Shown here in pieces: positions 21,882 to 32,822 of a stretch of 64,000 nt of DNA. Source of the stretch: Ariolimax columbianus (Eukaryota > Mollusca > Gastropoda > Stylommatophora > Arionidae). How positions within the stretch are numbered: position 1 is the stretch's first letter; each line of letters opens with the position of its first letter. The stretch covers positions 38,376,643-38,440,642 of the forward strand of contig JAVGWX010000007.1 in NCBI GenBank assembly GCA_036924085.1, read 5' to 3'. A model generated the notes under the pieces. That model ran no database searches. It was given only the letters and a program-made list of their open reading frames with translations, and was not told where the DNA came from. Both the position numbers and the translations under genes were made by a program.

Positions 21882-22480
21882 ATGATGATCAGTAGAACAT
21901 ATGGGCCACTCTTGATCAGTGTAAATGATATTGCTCTTAAACAGGGCCATGAGTTCAAGTATTTGGGCAGTATTTTTTCGGCTCACGGTAGGATCGACAG
22001 GGAAATTGAGAATATGTGTCACAAGGCATCTGCTACGTCTTATCAGATGCCACCACTACTTAGGCACCCATGCATTAGTTTGTCAACAAAGAAACAGCTG
22101 ATAAACAGTATATTTATGCCGACTCTGTGCTACCAGTCCCAAACATGACCTCTGTCCAGGGCACGTGTGAGCAGAATTTCGACTTGTGAAATGAAGTGTT
22201 TTGATGAAAGTCATCGGTGTTACCAGGTAAGACAGAATGCGGAACGACGACATTCGAAGTATGGTCGGCACTACGTCTTGAGCCGAATACATTTCTGGCA
22301 GAAAATAAGTGGGTTTGGTCATCTCAAGAGAATGCACCCTCATCAATTTATACTGATACCTTACAACGCTAGTAGATCAGGCAAGGGGGCGGCCGAGGAC
22401 AGGAGGATATTGTGCAGAGACACGGGCTCACACTGACCGACGCAACGCACTTGGCGCAGGATAGACGACTTGATGATGTT
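21882..22480 (+). pseudogene. LINE reverse transcriptase C-terminal part, inserted in M3
   Basis: Reads ISVNDIALKQGHEFKYLGSI (about 21911-21970), FSAHGRIDREIENMCHKASA, STKKQLINSIFMPTLCYQSQ and WQKISGFGHLKRMHPHQF, the palm-to-C-terminus blocks of a LINE (F-x-Y-L-G, I-x-x-R, K-x-x-L-x-x-x-x-x-x-P, G-H-x-x-R). Frameshifts occur near 22145 and 22430. A second, inverted copy is at 33.24-33.99 kb. Confidence 0.85.
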
Positions 22481-22544
22481 CGACCATCACATGACATTTT
22501 TTTATTTTTTTTGCGTTTGCCTTATTTCTCTACTTCCCAAGGCG

Positions 22545-22740
22545 GTGTGCGTTAAACTGTGGTTTTTATTTTGCGCATGTCGGCCCAGTGCATCCGACTT
22601 CAGCAGGCATTTTATGTAAGGGTCTGCTTCCGCCTGCATTTTCTAAGGGTTTGCTTCCGCGGGGTAATGGCCGGCGTTTGTGATGAGGATCGAACCCAGC
22701 ACCTTCTGATTGTGAGCCGTGTCACTTGACCACTAGCCCC
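22545..22740 (-). mobile_element. tRNA-headed SINE, copy T1
   Basis: On the minus strand: A box region gggctagtggtcaagtg, B box gggttcgatcc, a roughly 20-bp duplicated piece (gcggaagcaaaccctt, gcggaagcagaccctt), then the core cctgctgaagtcggatgcac, tgggccgacatgcgcaaaa. The core is shared with family A and with copy T3. Confidence 0.8.
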
Positions 22741-23558
22741 ATCAGATGTAATGAAGTCCACTAACTTTGTTCAGCCGTGTGGACAGTCTTTTCTCATGCT
22801 GTTCCCGCTTAAATGGGTGGCGTGTGTTGATTTGGATTAAAGTGAGGAGACAACTGCGCCTTTTTTCAACCTCACTCTCTGGACCTGAGCTATCCTTGGC
22901 CAGTGGCAAAATATTTCTCGAAGCGACTAGAGATAGCACAGGAAGAAGATTTTTCCTCAGCATTTACTCCCCAAGTCTTTCTCGTAAACAGGTATCCCTC
23001 AAGGCATCGGAGGGGGAAATGGCATCTAACGGTATGTGTCGTGCCTTTCCTGTAACCACAAGAGGTCGTAGGGATATCACTCAGCGTGTGAGGAAGTTGG
23101 GCATCTCTCCTGCCTGCTGTGTTCAGTCCATTATAGTCGTGTCTAAGTTTCACACACCAAAACGGACACTGTTTGCAGCTAGGGCGAAAGGCGGGTGAAT
23201 CTCGGGTGAAGTTCAGCCGCATAAACTAGACAGTGAAATACGACACAGGTGTAAGCGTATTGCTATTCATGTAGCTGATGTCCATTTCAGGATAATCGGG
23301 CGGAAGAAATCAGAAAAAAAACGAACGAATTAACCAGTCCAAATGGAAAACAACAACACATTTCCGTGAACACAAGTGTAGCTCGTCGACTAGTGTGAAT
23401 TCCAGGCAAATCCGTGCTCTGACGGCATCCATAATGAACTAAAACAGCAGCGCAATATAGACCCGCAGCTGGTTACGGCGCCATCTTTACTGCACTCTTA
23501 AGACGACTTAAGCTCCCAACGGCGCTCAACGTCATAAGTGGAAACAAAACTAACTAAT
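22741..23558. other. unassigned rest of the insertion in M3
   Basis: Contains the dispersed segment shared with 18.66 kb (22866-22935), an unremarkable 143-codon open frame at 22767-23198 that I do not recognise, and a family D-like piece near 23440-23520 (cgcagctggttacggcgcca, actcttaagacgacttaa). Confidence 0.45.
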
Positions 23559-23655
23559 ATAGCTCATGTCTAAATCTTGCACATTAATGAACTGATCTCC
23601 GAAAAAGACAAACCTTTTTAAATGGACCTCATAGTTACATTCCTGTCGTGGAATG

Positions 23656-24029
23656 GCTTGGCTTGGTTCGTTCTCAATCTCCCGCTACCAAACCCTGAAA
23701 GGGCTTAAGTAGCAGAATGAAGTCCAGAAAACAGAATGAAGTCCAGAAAACGGAATGCGTTGTGTCGTAGTTTACAGCTTGACTGCGATATTTGCACCTT
23801 TCGGTCCAACACATCCGACTTCAGCAAGCATTTTTTGAGTACCGGGTTAGCATTCCCTCTTCGATCCCTTCTCCTTAGCCGGTCTGTTCTGTTGCAGCCT
23901 GTTATCCAGGATCACCGCAATGGAGGTGTAGAAGGGATTGGCAGCCCTGGTTCGCTGGCCCTGACGCTAGCAGTCAGCTATGGTTAGCTGACCGCTGCAG
24001 CTCATGCGCTGCTGAGCGTCTTGATCCCC
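23656..24029 (-). mobile_element. SINE family A, copy 5, CCAAG-tailed, with target duplications
   Basis: Bracketed by tgtcgtggaatg (23644-23655) and tgtagtggaatg (24030-24041), one mismatch. The 3' tail on the minus strand is gaacgaaccaagccaagcc instead of GAA repeats. A 19-bp piece (agaatgaagtccagaaaac) is duplicated at 23713-23750. The target is a family C unit. Confidence 0.9.
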
Positions 24030-24075
24030 TGTAGTGGAATGATGCTGTAGCGAGTCCTCAGTATACTAAGCCACA
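24030..24075 (+). repeat. family C unit, right half, split by SINE copy 5
   Basis: gtggaatgatgctgtagcga, gtcctcagtatactaag matches the 70-bp unit. The left half precedes the SINE at 23630-23655. Confidence 0.6.
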
Positions 24076-24144
24076 GCTTGTACGAGGACGGCTAACCATT
24101 TCCTATTCTCTCCACATTAGTTCGCCAATGATTTCTATAGGTTT

Positions 24145-24254
24145 TACTGCGACACAAAGCATTCCGTTCTCCGGACAACATCCTGCTACTTGCAAAGCCC
24201 TTTTCACGGGTTTGGTAGCGGAAGTTTGAGAACGAACGAACGAACGAAGAAGAA
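24145..24254 (+). mobile_element. SINE family A, copy 6 (3' end only)
   Basis: 5'-truncated copy: gcgacacaaagcattccgtt, the hairpin region gcaaagcccttttcacgggt and gagaacgaacgaacgaacga, then a short GAA tail. Confidence 0.85.
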
Positions 24255-24302
24255 CACTTCTTAGTTGTCAATTAAGACATGCTTGGAGGAGGAAGAACAA
24301 CG

Positions 24303-24541
24303 TCTAGTCAGGCAAAATATATTGATCAGACATGTTAGTTAGGGTCAGACAAAATATACTGATCAGACATGTTAGTCAGGGTCAAACAAAATATACTGAT
24401 CAGACATGTTAGTCAGGGTCAGGCAAAATATACTGATCAGACATGTTAGTCAGGGTCAAACAAAATATACTGATCAGACATGTTAGTTAGGGTCAGACAA
24501 AATATACTGATCAGACATGTTAGTTAGGGTCAGACAAAATA
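24303..24541 (+). repeat. 37-bp repeat, about 7 units, at the 5' end of a family B copy
   Basis: The unit contains gtcagacaaaatatactgat and cagacatgttagttagg. The last unit runs without a break into family B (atactggccaagaccctcgc). Other family B copies carry only 1-3 diverged units at this position (49.29-49.38 and 51.34-51.43 kb). Confidence 0.95.
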
Positions 24542-24815
24542 TACTGGCCAAGACCCTCGCCTTGTATTTCCCTTCCCCTCCCCCACACCCCGAAACGGAC
24601 TGTTTTCATGGCAGCCTGGCTTTCAAGGTGAGGGATCGACGTGATCCCGGTAGTAGTAAGCGACAGGCAGCTGAAGCCAAGCATTGCACAACCGCCTGGA
24701 GGACCCTGGCCCGCCTTCATCAGCACGCTCGGGATGTGAGGGAACCTATTGCAACCCGTCACTTAACGTTCAACCTACTCATTGTGGGCATTCGCAAACA
24801 ACAACAACAACGATA
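24542..24815 (+). mobile_element. SINE-like family B, copy 4
   Basis: ctgttttcatggcagcctgg, gggatcgacgtgatccc, agtagtaagcgacaggcagc, accgcctggaggaccctggc, tcatcagcacgctcgggatg, then cttaacgttcaacctactca (the hairpin is precisely deleted), tgtgggcattcgcaaacaac and an AAC tail. Confidence 0.9.
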
Positions 24816-26116
24816 TGCTTGGCAGGTTACATTTAACTATTCTCTGCTCCCATTTCAGGCTCCTGCAACATACACTTAATGCAGTCTATGAACGGACAAC
24901 AAATTGTGTTTGGAGAAGAAAAACCAAACACTATAACCGTGAGATCTGCTATAATTAAAAAGCCTGCGGATGGCCGATCGCGTGTTGTGGCCAATTTGTT
25001 CAAAGATAAAGAAAGACAAGATAGGACACACTCACAAAAGAGCCTGTTTTGGAACTGAAATATTAAAACAGGTTCAATATGCTTTGCAATACAATGTGAT
25101 GTCCCCATCTCCTTATATTCATCCATCTCGATGCGGTGATCAATTAATTTTTCATGCAATAACTCTAATGCGAAAAGTACCAAACTACGGCTGCGTACCA
25201 GGCTGTCAATGCACTCGCCGGACAGGCTGAAACTAGGTCACCCATCGGAATTATGGGAAACAGGCATTTCTGAAACGGATGGGAGTTGGGTCGTGGCGAC
25301 GGTGTCGTTTCTGTGTTATATTTTTACAAGGTCTTTAGTCTTTTGTAAAGTGTGATAGTGAAGAAAAGTTGGCACTTGTCCCTTAATTCACTCCAAACAG
25401 AGTTAACTGGTTCCCCATGTAACTTATTTGGCAGCTGATGCGCTGTAGACGACGACTGTAGCGGGACATTCCATTTCCGGTTACGGTGAGGACAGGTCGA
25501 TGTCATTTTATTTTTGTTTAAATGGACGCATGTCAGCTCTTGAGACCAGCAGTATACAAACAGAATGATCTGCCTGTACGCCATGCTCGAGCCTTGTAGT
25601 CAAGTGCCTTGCCTCACAGGGATACCCTGCCGACAGTGTGCCTGTCGAGATCTCTATCTATCCAGTGGTTCAGTCAAGAACAACACCACAACATGGTTGT
25701 TGTTGCATCGTCTGACATCATGGATAATGCCATGCTGCTGTAGACGTTGGGTGCTACTCTCCTTATCATGGACCAACGTTGACAGATTCAAGTAATTCAA
25801 TCCTCATTTCAAATAAGATGGCAGGAACGAGCGGAAACAGAAATTCGCGGAAGCAAAATGTTTTACACCCCAAACAGTTAAAAAGTGGAAGTGACCGCAC
25901 TACCCAAACCCGGTGCTAAAAGTGTGTATCAGTTGATAAAAATATATATTTTATTTACTTGGGGTGATTAATGGATAAGAACCGAAAAGTGTTATAAATA
26001 TTATGAGCTTGATGTGGCTTATTGACTTCGTCGCTTCACTTATATCATTGGATCAGATTCCCTTTCTTAACTATTATTTAGAGAGCGAACAGTAAGACAG
26101 AAGTGAACTAAAAGCC
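24816..26116. other. unassigned, 1.3 kb
   Basis: Several 60-116-codon frames on both strands, none with recognisable motifs or supported starts. No shared repeat found. It is the least repetitive stretch of its size in the window, so it is the best place to look for a diverged exon, although I see no splice-bounded coding block. Confidence 0.35.
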
Positions 26117-26880
26117 AAGAGAAGGATAGTGCTACAGTGGATACCATCACAATGTGGCATACCTGGAAATTAGATAGCAAATATGTAAGCAAAACAGGGA
26201 GCAAAACGATAACAACAAAGAAAAATCACAATTCAAGAAAAGACGTACCTTAAGAGGCGTCGCTAAGTAGATGGGCAACGGGAAATACTGGGAGAGAAAT
26301 CTACAAACATATGGCCATCCCAAATACTGGGAGAGAAATCTACAAACATATGGCCATCCCAAATACTGGGAGAGAAATCTACAAACATATGGCCATCCCA
26401 AATGCTGGGAGAGAAATCTACAAACATATGGCCATCCCAAATACTGGGAGAGAAATCTACAAACATATGGCCATCCCAAATACTGGGAGAGAAATCTACA
26501 AACATATGGCCATCCCAAATACCAAAGACAATATCAACTTCCTCAAAAGGAGAGACTAAAGCACCATTTTCCGACCTCGCACTTGACACATACAATTTAA
26601 CAGTCACTTGAACAGAATCCAACCAGAACATGCTCCAGAGTGCCGGCTGTGCACACATCCCTATGAAACTGTTGAACATCTTCTTTTTGAATGTCCGGCT
26701 CTTGCCAGTGTTAGGAAAGCGCTTCCTCCTGCGAGGCCAGACAAATGGAACACTTTGTACGGTACAAAACAACGAGTTACAAACACTTGCAGATACCACT
26801 ATATGGCACTGGGCCAAAGGGCAGGAGCCGATATGCCGTTGGATCAATAACCTAACCTACCAACTATCCAAGGCATAAGA
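26117..26880 (+). mobile_element. RNase H LINE relic, copy 2
   Basis: IVLQWIPSQCGIPGN then stop (RNase H C-terminus, 26128-26175), ITIQEKTYLKRRR, GREIYKHMAIPN repeated, NINFLKRRD, NRIQPEHAPECRLCTHPYET followed by VEHLLFECPALASV (intact CxxC...H...C cluster, 26608-26715), LYGTKQRVTNTC and LGQRAGA. It is the close paralogue of copy 1, here with one knuckle but a six-fold repeat upstream. Frames are shifted between parts. Confidence 0.9.
26287..26520 (+). repeat. 39-bp in-frame repeat, 6 units, inside LINE copy 2
   Basis: Exactly 6 x 39 bp. The unit starts actgggagagaaatctacaa and encodes TGREIYKHMAIPN (13 codons), so the reading frame is preserved. Only one unit differs (gctggg). LINE copy 1 has a single unit at 728-767. 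Confidence 0.95.
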
Positions 26881-27057
26881 AAAGTCTACCAAATAAGAGA
26901 CAACTATCACTGCTTTGATCGAGAGTAGCAAGTGAACATATTCCGCATGAGAACGGCACATAACAGGTTGGATGAACCCTTACAAAGGCTAAAACTGGCC
27001 CCATCACTCATGTATATGTACGGGCAAGTATCACAGCCAGTCGAACATATCTGGCAA

Positions 27058-27350
27058 GAATGGTGTTGTTGTTGGTGTTGTGTGCCAACCATGAGTAGGA
27101 TTACTTTTTTGTATACCCTAAAAAGGACGTTAAGCGGCAGGTTGCAGTACTTTCCTCACATCTCGGGCGTGCTGATGACGGTAGAATGTGGTCCTCCAGG
27201 CCGTTGTGCTACACTTGGCTTCATCTGTTCCCTCACCTTGTTAGCCAGTCCGCCATGAAAACAGACTGTGACCAGGGAAGGCTACTAGGACGCCGAGGTG
27301 AGGATTTTGTCCAGTATGTTTTGCCTGGCCAGACGTTAGTCTTCTTTCCC
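27058..27350 (-). mobile_element. SINE-like family B, copy 5
   Basis: tgttgttgttggtgttgtgt (tail), accatgagtagg, a degenerate hairpin (ccctaaaaagg, 27116-27126), cgttaagcggcaggttgcag, cctccaggccgttgtgctac, ccttgttagccagtccgcca, ttttgcctggccagacgtta. Confidence 0.85.
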
Positions 27351-28364
27351 TGCAGGACTGGTATGAGCTGGACTATTTGCGTACTGAGCACTGGCCCATG
27401 GAAATTAATCTCCACAAAGCTGTTTGGACGTCCTGAAGAACTATCCACTACAGCAACCGCTATCAAGAGAACGACTTCACGCGCAGGTGTAAAAAAACAT
27501 GAAGAAGAAGAAGACGAAGACACAAGGGTAATCTTAACGACACAATGAGGAATAATAAAGATGACAGGTGCCCAAGTGGGGAACATACCATGACAATGGA
27601 AAACCTCCAACAAAGCTGGACGTTCACAGGAAGATAGAGCACAAAACTGGCCCCGTGAGACAGTTGAGAGACAAGCTGTAGGGAGATAAAACAGTATTAC
27701 AAACAATGGTGGCCTTTGTAAGATAAAACGGGACCTTGATCTGAGGATGAAAGAGGCAGTGAAGAATTTTGAAAATTACTTTGGAAAAAAATAATGCAGC
27801 ATTTCAGACTGCAGCGACGCAGTTTTCTTCTTTAAATTTGAAATGCTAGCAATTGATCAATTCGTTTTAAGATTTCGTTTTTTGTTTCCAATGAATCTGT
27901 GTGTTGTGATGATTAAAAGACAACGCGTTGGAAGAACCATGCTAAGCACACAAGTAATATGTTATGAGAAAACACAGCTCATTATGAGTATTGGGGAATC
28001 AGGAGGGGGAGGGAGAGAGAGAGAGAGAGCGCGAACACACACATAATTGTAATGGCTGTGGGTTTGTTTTTTTACATAAGACTTCTAGCTACAAAGACAA
28101 CCCTCTTTAGTCACCTCTTACTATATGCTTGGAAGGTAACAGGGATCATATATATAGAAACGTTTGCAAAGAATGCTTTAAAAAATGTACATCACAGACA
28201 AAGAGTTTGGCATGAAAATAAACACACTGAAGACTATGGTAATAGCAAAGCAAAATAGGTAAATGAATATAATCATCACATGGAGGCCTAGCTACCAAAT
28301 GGATATAAAATTGGCTAACGGGAAGAAGGCAGAGACAAGAATAAATAAGGAGTACTCTCTGAGT
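27351..28364. other. unassigned, 1 kb
   Basis: A short GAAGAA run near 27500 and a GA run at 28012-28028. No recognised coding or shared repeat. Confidence 0.4.
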
Positions 28365-29345
28365 GGTGTGAGGTAAAATGTGGAGTGCCACAGGGCTCGA
28401 TGGGACCAATTTTTCTTTATATCTGAGTATATTTATTCAAAACGATTTGTACAATTATATCGGATCCTACTTCGTCTTCTGCTTCTTCTTTTCGCTTATC
28501 CTGTTTCGTCTCCGAGTGTCAGGTTTTAAAAGGCAAAACAGGGTGAGGGAAAAGAAGAAGTAGGATCAGATATCAATCGTTTAAATATATAAATTTTTTT
28601 TAGACAAAATTGATTCCAACACTGAGCCCTGCGGCATTTGTCATATTTTTTTTATCAGATATGGGATCCATAATTGCAAAATTTGCGATGGCACTAAACA
28701 ATGCAGAGGTGCCTCATCTAAAGCAGAGGTGGGTATATTGAGGTCGGATTTAAATAAAACTTAAGAAAGGTCCGAGAGCTGGCAGATGAAGTTTAATGTA
28801 GATAAATATACAGTCGTTCTCATGGGTATATCCTATTTGTAACCTAATTACAGGATGAGAGAGTCCAATATCAGAAAGATAAAACAGAAAGGCACCTAGA
28901 TTTTACAGGTAAGGTGAGTGAGCAAGTCCAGGTAGCAGTGAAAAAGACAAAAGCAAAATTAGGTATGACAAAAAGAAACAAACATGGGAGTAAGTAAGTG
29001 AGAGTCAAACTGTATAAAGCATTAGTTAGACCTAGATTGGAGTAGTGTATACAGGTGTGGAGTTCTTATCGTAGAGGAGATATAAACATGCTGGAAAGAA
29101 TACAAAGAAGACCGACAAAAAAGTATATTGGTATTCCAGAATTACAGTTATGGGGGAGAGATTCAGAAAACCCGCCTACTGTGTCTACAGAAATGAAGAA
29201 TTCGAGATGGCAATACGGGTTTATAAGATACTCAAAGGAAAGGATAGTAGGAGTTTTTCAAAGTACAGCAGGCTGCAAGGACAAGAAGGTACAGCTGCAA
29301 ATTAATTCAATGACGGTCCAGATTAGATATTAGAAAATATCTGTT
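28365..29345 (+). pseudogene. LINE reverse transcriptase relic (CR1-like)
   Basis: EVKCGVPQGSMGPIFLYI (28370-28423) is the S-G-V-P-Q-G-S-x-L-G-P block. ESWQMKFNVDKYTVVLMG (28774-28828), then VKLYKALVRPRLE, stop (29006-29045), and VWSSYRRGDINMLERIQRRP (29055-29114) follow in family order. The FADD catalytic block between the first two is not recognisable, and frames are broken. A second fragment of the same element is at 52.05-52.39 kb. The clade name is inferred from these motifs. Confidence 0.85.
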
Positions 29346-29519
29346 TTAGTGAGTGTTGACTGCTTTTGGATACATTGCCACGTGAAAAAGAAAGGGCAGA
29401 GTCGGGTAATGCATTCCAAAATAGATTTGATGCACTTAGATATTGTTAGATAACGTAGAGTAGAAGAAACTGGTTGCACACAACCTCGAAGAACTTTCTA
29501 TGCCAGCATAAAGAAGTTA

Positions 29520-29962
29520 AATTAAGTTAATAAATGGAGAAATGATCGAACTCGTACAGAAGTTAACATATTTAGGTCTAACCTTCAGAGAAGATGTATG
29601 CAATGAGACGGGAATTAAGACAATAAAACATTGGCAAACGTTTTCAGAGAAAAAAATGCAAACTTCAAAGAATAGCAGGATATAACTGAGAAGAAGAATA
29701 ATCACTACTCATGCATGGGCAATTGCAAAAACGAAGATTGAGTTGGCTGAGACACAATGTGCAACATGCAAGTTTTCTACGGAAAATACTAGAGGACAAG
29801 AGCCAGAGTGGAAAGAGGAAGGGCGCTACCAAGATTCACCTATACATCTCAGGTATGCAAATGTTAAAGTACGAACCTATATTACAAAAAAGAAAGATGT
29901 AGAGGTTAGGTTCAAATAAAGAGACATGCTTAAACAATCTTACAACCAGCCTCATGACTGAT
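29520..29962 (+). pseudogene. LINE reverse transcriptase C-terminus, second element
   Basis: INGEMIELVQKLTYLGLTF (29529-29585) then KRRLSWLRHNVQHASFLRKI (29732-29790), LEDKSQSGKRKGATK and a 3' segment ending ctgatgaacc. A related copy at 50.33-50.69 kb shares the last 200 bp and has the final segment triplicated. Confidence 0.75.
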
Positions 29963-29971
29963 GAACCATAA

Positions 29972-30027
<56 letters not shown>

Positions 30028-30046
30028 TACAAAGGACATGCTACAT

Positions 30047-30126
<80 letters not shown>
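29972..30126 (+). repeat. two (TA)n tracts separated by 25-30 bp
   Basis: TA tracts at about 29972-30025 and 30050-30126 around caaaggacatgctacatgag. Confidence 0.95.
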
Positions 30127-30127
<1 letters not shown>

Positions 30128-30762
30128 CGGTACAAGAGCGGAGCAGAAGTTTGCAGTGTACAACAATCTTACTGAAGGGATATTGAACCTGAACAGTGAT
30201 CAGTATACTTTAATCCATCAAAGTTTTCTACATTCTCTTGTTTCCACAGTTGGATGTAAAAATTGCAGAAGCAGTGTTTTGTTTTTCAAAGTCACCGCTG
30301 TTATCATGGCAACCGAGTATTTATTTTGTATTTAAACCTACAAATATATGTACATTCATAGCCTTACATCACAATTATAAAATATTTGTTCTGACTTTAT
30401 TAATAACATTTTTTTATTAATGTGGTAGTCTGCCCCCTTAAACGTGCCTTGAAAGATGTATAAAGAGAGGCATGTCAGCGACAAGCAGTTTCTTCATGTC
30501 ACAATAACAACTACATTAGCACACAAAGTCAGTAAGTTGACTACTACAGTGGTGACTGGCCATATGCTCTGTAAGGACTGACATGAACACAAGAAAGGGG
30601 AGCTTCTCTTACTAAGAGTATACTCTAGTTTTAACTTGCGTTATTCTAGAATGGTGTTCGGATGCCCAATGAGCGCCTACCCAAGCAGTTGCTGTACTGT
30701 CATCTCAGAACTAGCAGACGTCCATCGGGGAGACAGAAGAAAGGCTTCAGAGACTACATGAA
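30127..30762. other. unassigned spacer
   Basis: No recognised feature. Confidence 0.4.
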
Positions 30763-30849
30763 AGTGTCTCTGAAAAGCTTAAACATTGATGTTGCCTTCT
30801 GTATCGAGTGTCTCTGAAAAGCTTAAACATTGATGTTGCCTTCTGTATC
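30763..30849 (+). repeat. 42-bp perfect tandem duplication
   Basis: gtgtctctgaaaagcttaaa, cattgatgttgccttctgta occurs twice in direct contact, immediately before SINE copy 7. Confidence 0.9.
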
Positions 30850-31200
30850 AAGATGCAGAGCAGCGCATGAGTTGTAGCGGTCAGCGACCCGAAGCTGACT
30901 GCAGGCGTCAGGGCCAGCGAAACTGAGCTGACAAGACTCTTCTCCACTTCCACGCGATGACCTAGGACACCCTTCTGCAACAGGGTAGGAAAATAGATCG
31001 AAAAGGGAAAGCTAACTCGGTACTCAAAAATGCCTCCTGAAGCCGGATGTGTCAGATCAAAAGGTGCAAATATCGCTGTCAAGTTGTAAACTACGACACA
31101 GCGCATTCCGTTCTCCGGACTACATCCTGCAACGCCCTTTTCATGGATTAGTAGAGGAAGTTTGAGAACGAACGAAAAAGGAGAAGAAGAAAAAGATAAA
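30850..31200 (+). mobile_element. SINE family A, copy 7
   Basis: Full-length but diverged copy: gcagagcagcgcatgagttg, gcgtcagggccagcgaaact, core cctgaagccggatgtgtca, hairpin region cgcccttttcatggat near 31132, and a gagaagaagaaaaag tail. Confidence 0.85.
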
Positions 31201-31571
31201 TAAGAACAACAAGTCACCTTCTGTGAGATGCTTCCACAGAACCGTTTCATCTGGCGCGCTATCATCACACAAGGTGCTCAGATCGCAGGCCGAACCTTCA
31301 TCGCCGAGGCTTGAGAAAAAGCGAGCCACCCGAAAGAACTACATGCATAGTGACCCAACAGCCGACTCCTCACATGTGTCACCCGAGTGCGATAGAGCCG
31401 GAATTGGTCTTGACAGTCACATAAAATCACATCTCGCTAACACGTCCGATTCTGGCGCGATCTTCGCTTGCAATAACAACTGTCATTATTATTAATAAGT
31501 TACCGTATTTGTCGGCACCATTGACGCTATTTGTTTTATTGAAAATTGTTTCGAAAATGTAACGTGCATCA
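31201..31571. other. unassigned spacer
   Basis: A 90-codon plus-strand frame (31223-31495) shows no recognisable motif. Confidence 0.35.
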
Positions 31572-31790
31572 TGAAGGTAGGGAGCCGTGTAGCGTAGTGG
31601 TTAGCGAGCTGGCTTCGCATCTGAGTGGTCATGGGTTCATTCCCCAATTGAGGCGGAGATATTATTTCAAGCCGCAAGACTCCGGGAAGTAAAAGCGGCG
31701 AGCAAGAGGAAATGGCTACCTCCCTCATATATGTGAGATCGTAAACACGTCACACCTCTACGGCAGTAATGATATAGGTTACTTTACTTT
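31572..31790 (+). mobile_element. tRNA-headed SINE, copy T2
   Basis: gtagcgtagtggttagcgag (A box region) and, 35 bp on, atgggttcattcc (B box), followed by a body of about 150 bp ending cagtaatgatata. This body differs from copies T1 and T3. Confidence 0.7.
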
Positions 31791-32029
31791 TATCCTGAAT
31801 GTCGCGTTTTTCGTAGAAATTGCTAGCCCCAGAGGAAGGTTTTCTATGCTTGATAGTAAACTAAACTCATGTATATGACCTCCGAAGTAAATGTATAAAC
31901 TATACTTATTTTTTAAACTGCCGTATAAGCAGACTTAGTGTACATTTTAGGAGCGAACTTACTGTGTCAGTGTATTTATCAAGAAAAAATGAAAACTAGG
32001 TGGTCAAGATGATCTATATATCGCTCAAC

Positions 32030-32822
32030 CAGTCACAAAACATCTTGGTAAGGTAGGTGAAAGTGCTGAGCTCAGTCACCCACAAAACATTTTGGTAAAG
32101 TAGGTGAAAGTGCTGAGCTCAGTCACCCACAAAACAATCTTGGTAAGGTAGGTGAAAGTGCTGAGCTCAGTCACCCACAAAACATTTTGGTAAAGTAGGT
32201 GAAAGTGCTGAGCTCAGTCACCCACAAAACAATCTTGGTAAGGTAGGTGAAAGTGCTGAGCTCAGTCACCCACAAAACATTTTGGTAAAGTAGGTGAAAG
32301 TGCTGAGCTCAGTCACCCACAAAACAATCTTGGTAAGGTAGGTGAAAGTGCTGAGCTCAGTCACCCACAAAACATTTTGGTAAAGTAGATGAAAGTGCTG
32401 AGCTCAGTCACCCACAAAACATTTTGGTAAAGTAGGTGAAAGTGCTGAGCTCAGTCACCCACAAAACAATCTTGGTAAGGTAGGTGAAAGTGCTGAGCTC
32501 AGTCACCCACAAAACATTTTGGTAAAGTAGGTGAAAGTGCTGAGCTCAGTCACCCACAAAACAATCTTGGTAAGGTAGGTGAAAGTGCTGAGCTCAGTCA
32601 CCCACAAAACATTTTGGTAAAGTAGGTGAAAGTGCTGAGCTCAGTCACCCACAAAACATTTTGGTAAAGTAGGTGAAAGTGCTGAGCTCAGTCACCCACA
32701 AAACAATCTTGGTAAGGTAGGTGAAAGTGCTGAGCTCAGTCACCCACAAAACAATCTTGGTAAAGTAGGTGAAAGTGCTGAGCTCAGTCACCCACAAAAC
32801 AATATTGGTAAGGTATGTGAAA
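32030..32822 (+). repeat. alternating 47/48-bp satellite, about 17 units
   Basis: Two unit types share gtaggtgaaagtgctgagct and cagtcacccacaaaaca and differ at attttggtaaag (47 bp) versus atcttggtaagg (48 bp, with one extra a). They alternate strictly over the first eight units and mostly thereafter, giving a dimeric higher-order period of 95 bp. Each unit holds the perfect palindrome ctgagctcag. Confidence 0.95.

Larger units (their letters stand above)
20665..23631 (+). mobile_element. mariner element M3 with TA ends and a nested 1.7-kb insertion
   Basis: Starts at a TA (20663-20664) with cgaaggcgatttcaaaagtt and ends with acctttttaaatggacct before a TA (23632-23633); the ends are degenerate inverted repeats. 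Without the insertion (21882-23571) it is about 1.28 kb, normal for mariner. Coding relics: ADVQHQARVDEL, AQLGYRTVCSRWVHRMLT, VIGDKSWAHHYV (first catalytic Asp), THTEFLEHDNTVNSDQYVRT, ILQNGNANSHTSRQT (the second Asp of HDN is now Gly) and, in a shifted frame, FFLFPKL. A 24-bp C run interrupts it at 21350. It is clearly inactive. Confidence 0.9.

Noticed and set aside
22767..23198. 143-codon open frame as a host gene
   Set aside because: No recognisable motif, an overlapping frame of similar length on the other strand, and part of it (22866-22935) is a dispersed repeat.
20665..23631. Active mariner
   Set aside because: The second catalytic Asp is changed, frames are shifted, a C run and a 1.7-kb insertion interrupt it.
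27062..27548. Protein-coding frames across family B copy 5
   Set aside because: Family B has several open frames that are not conserved between copies. It behaves as a non-coding SINE-like element.
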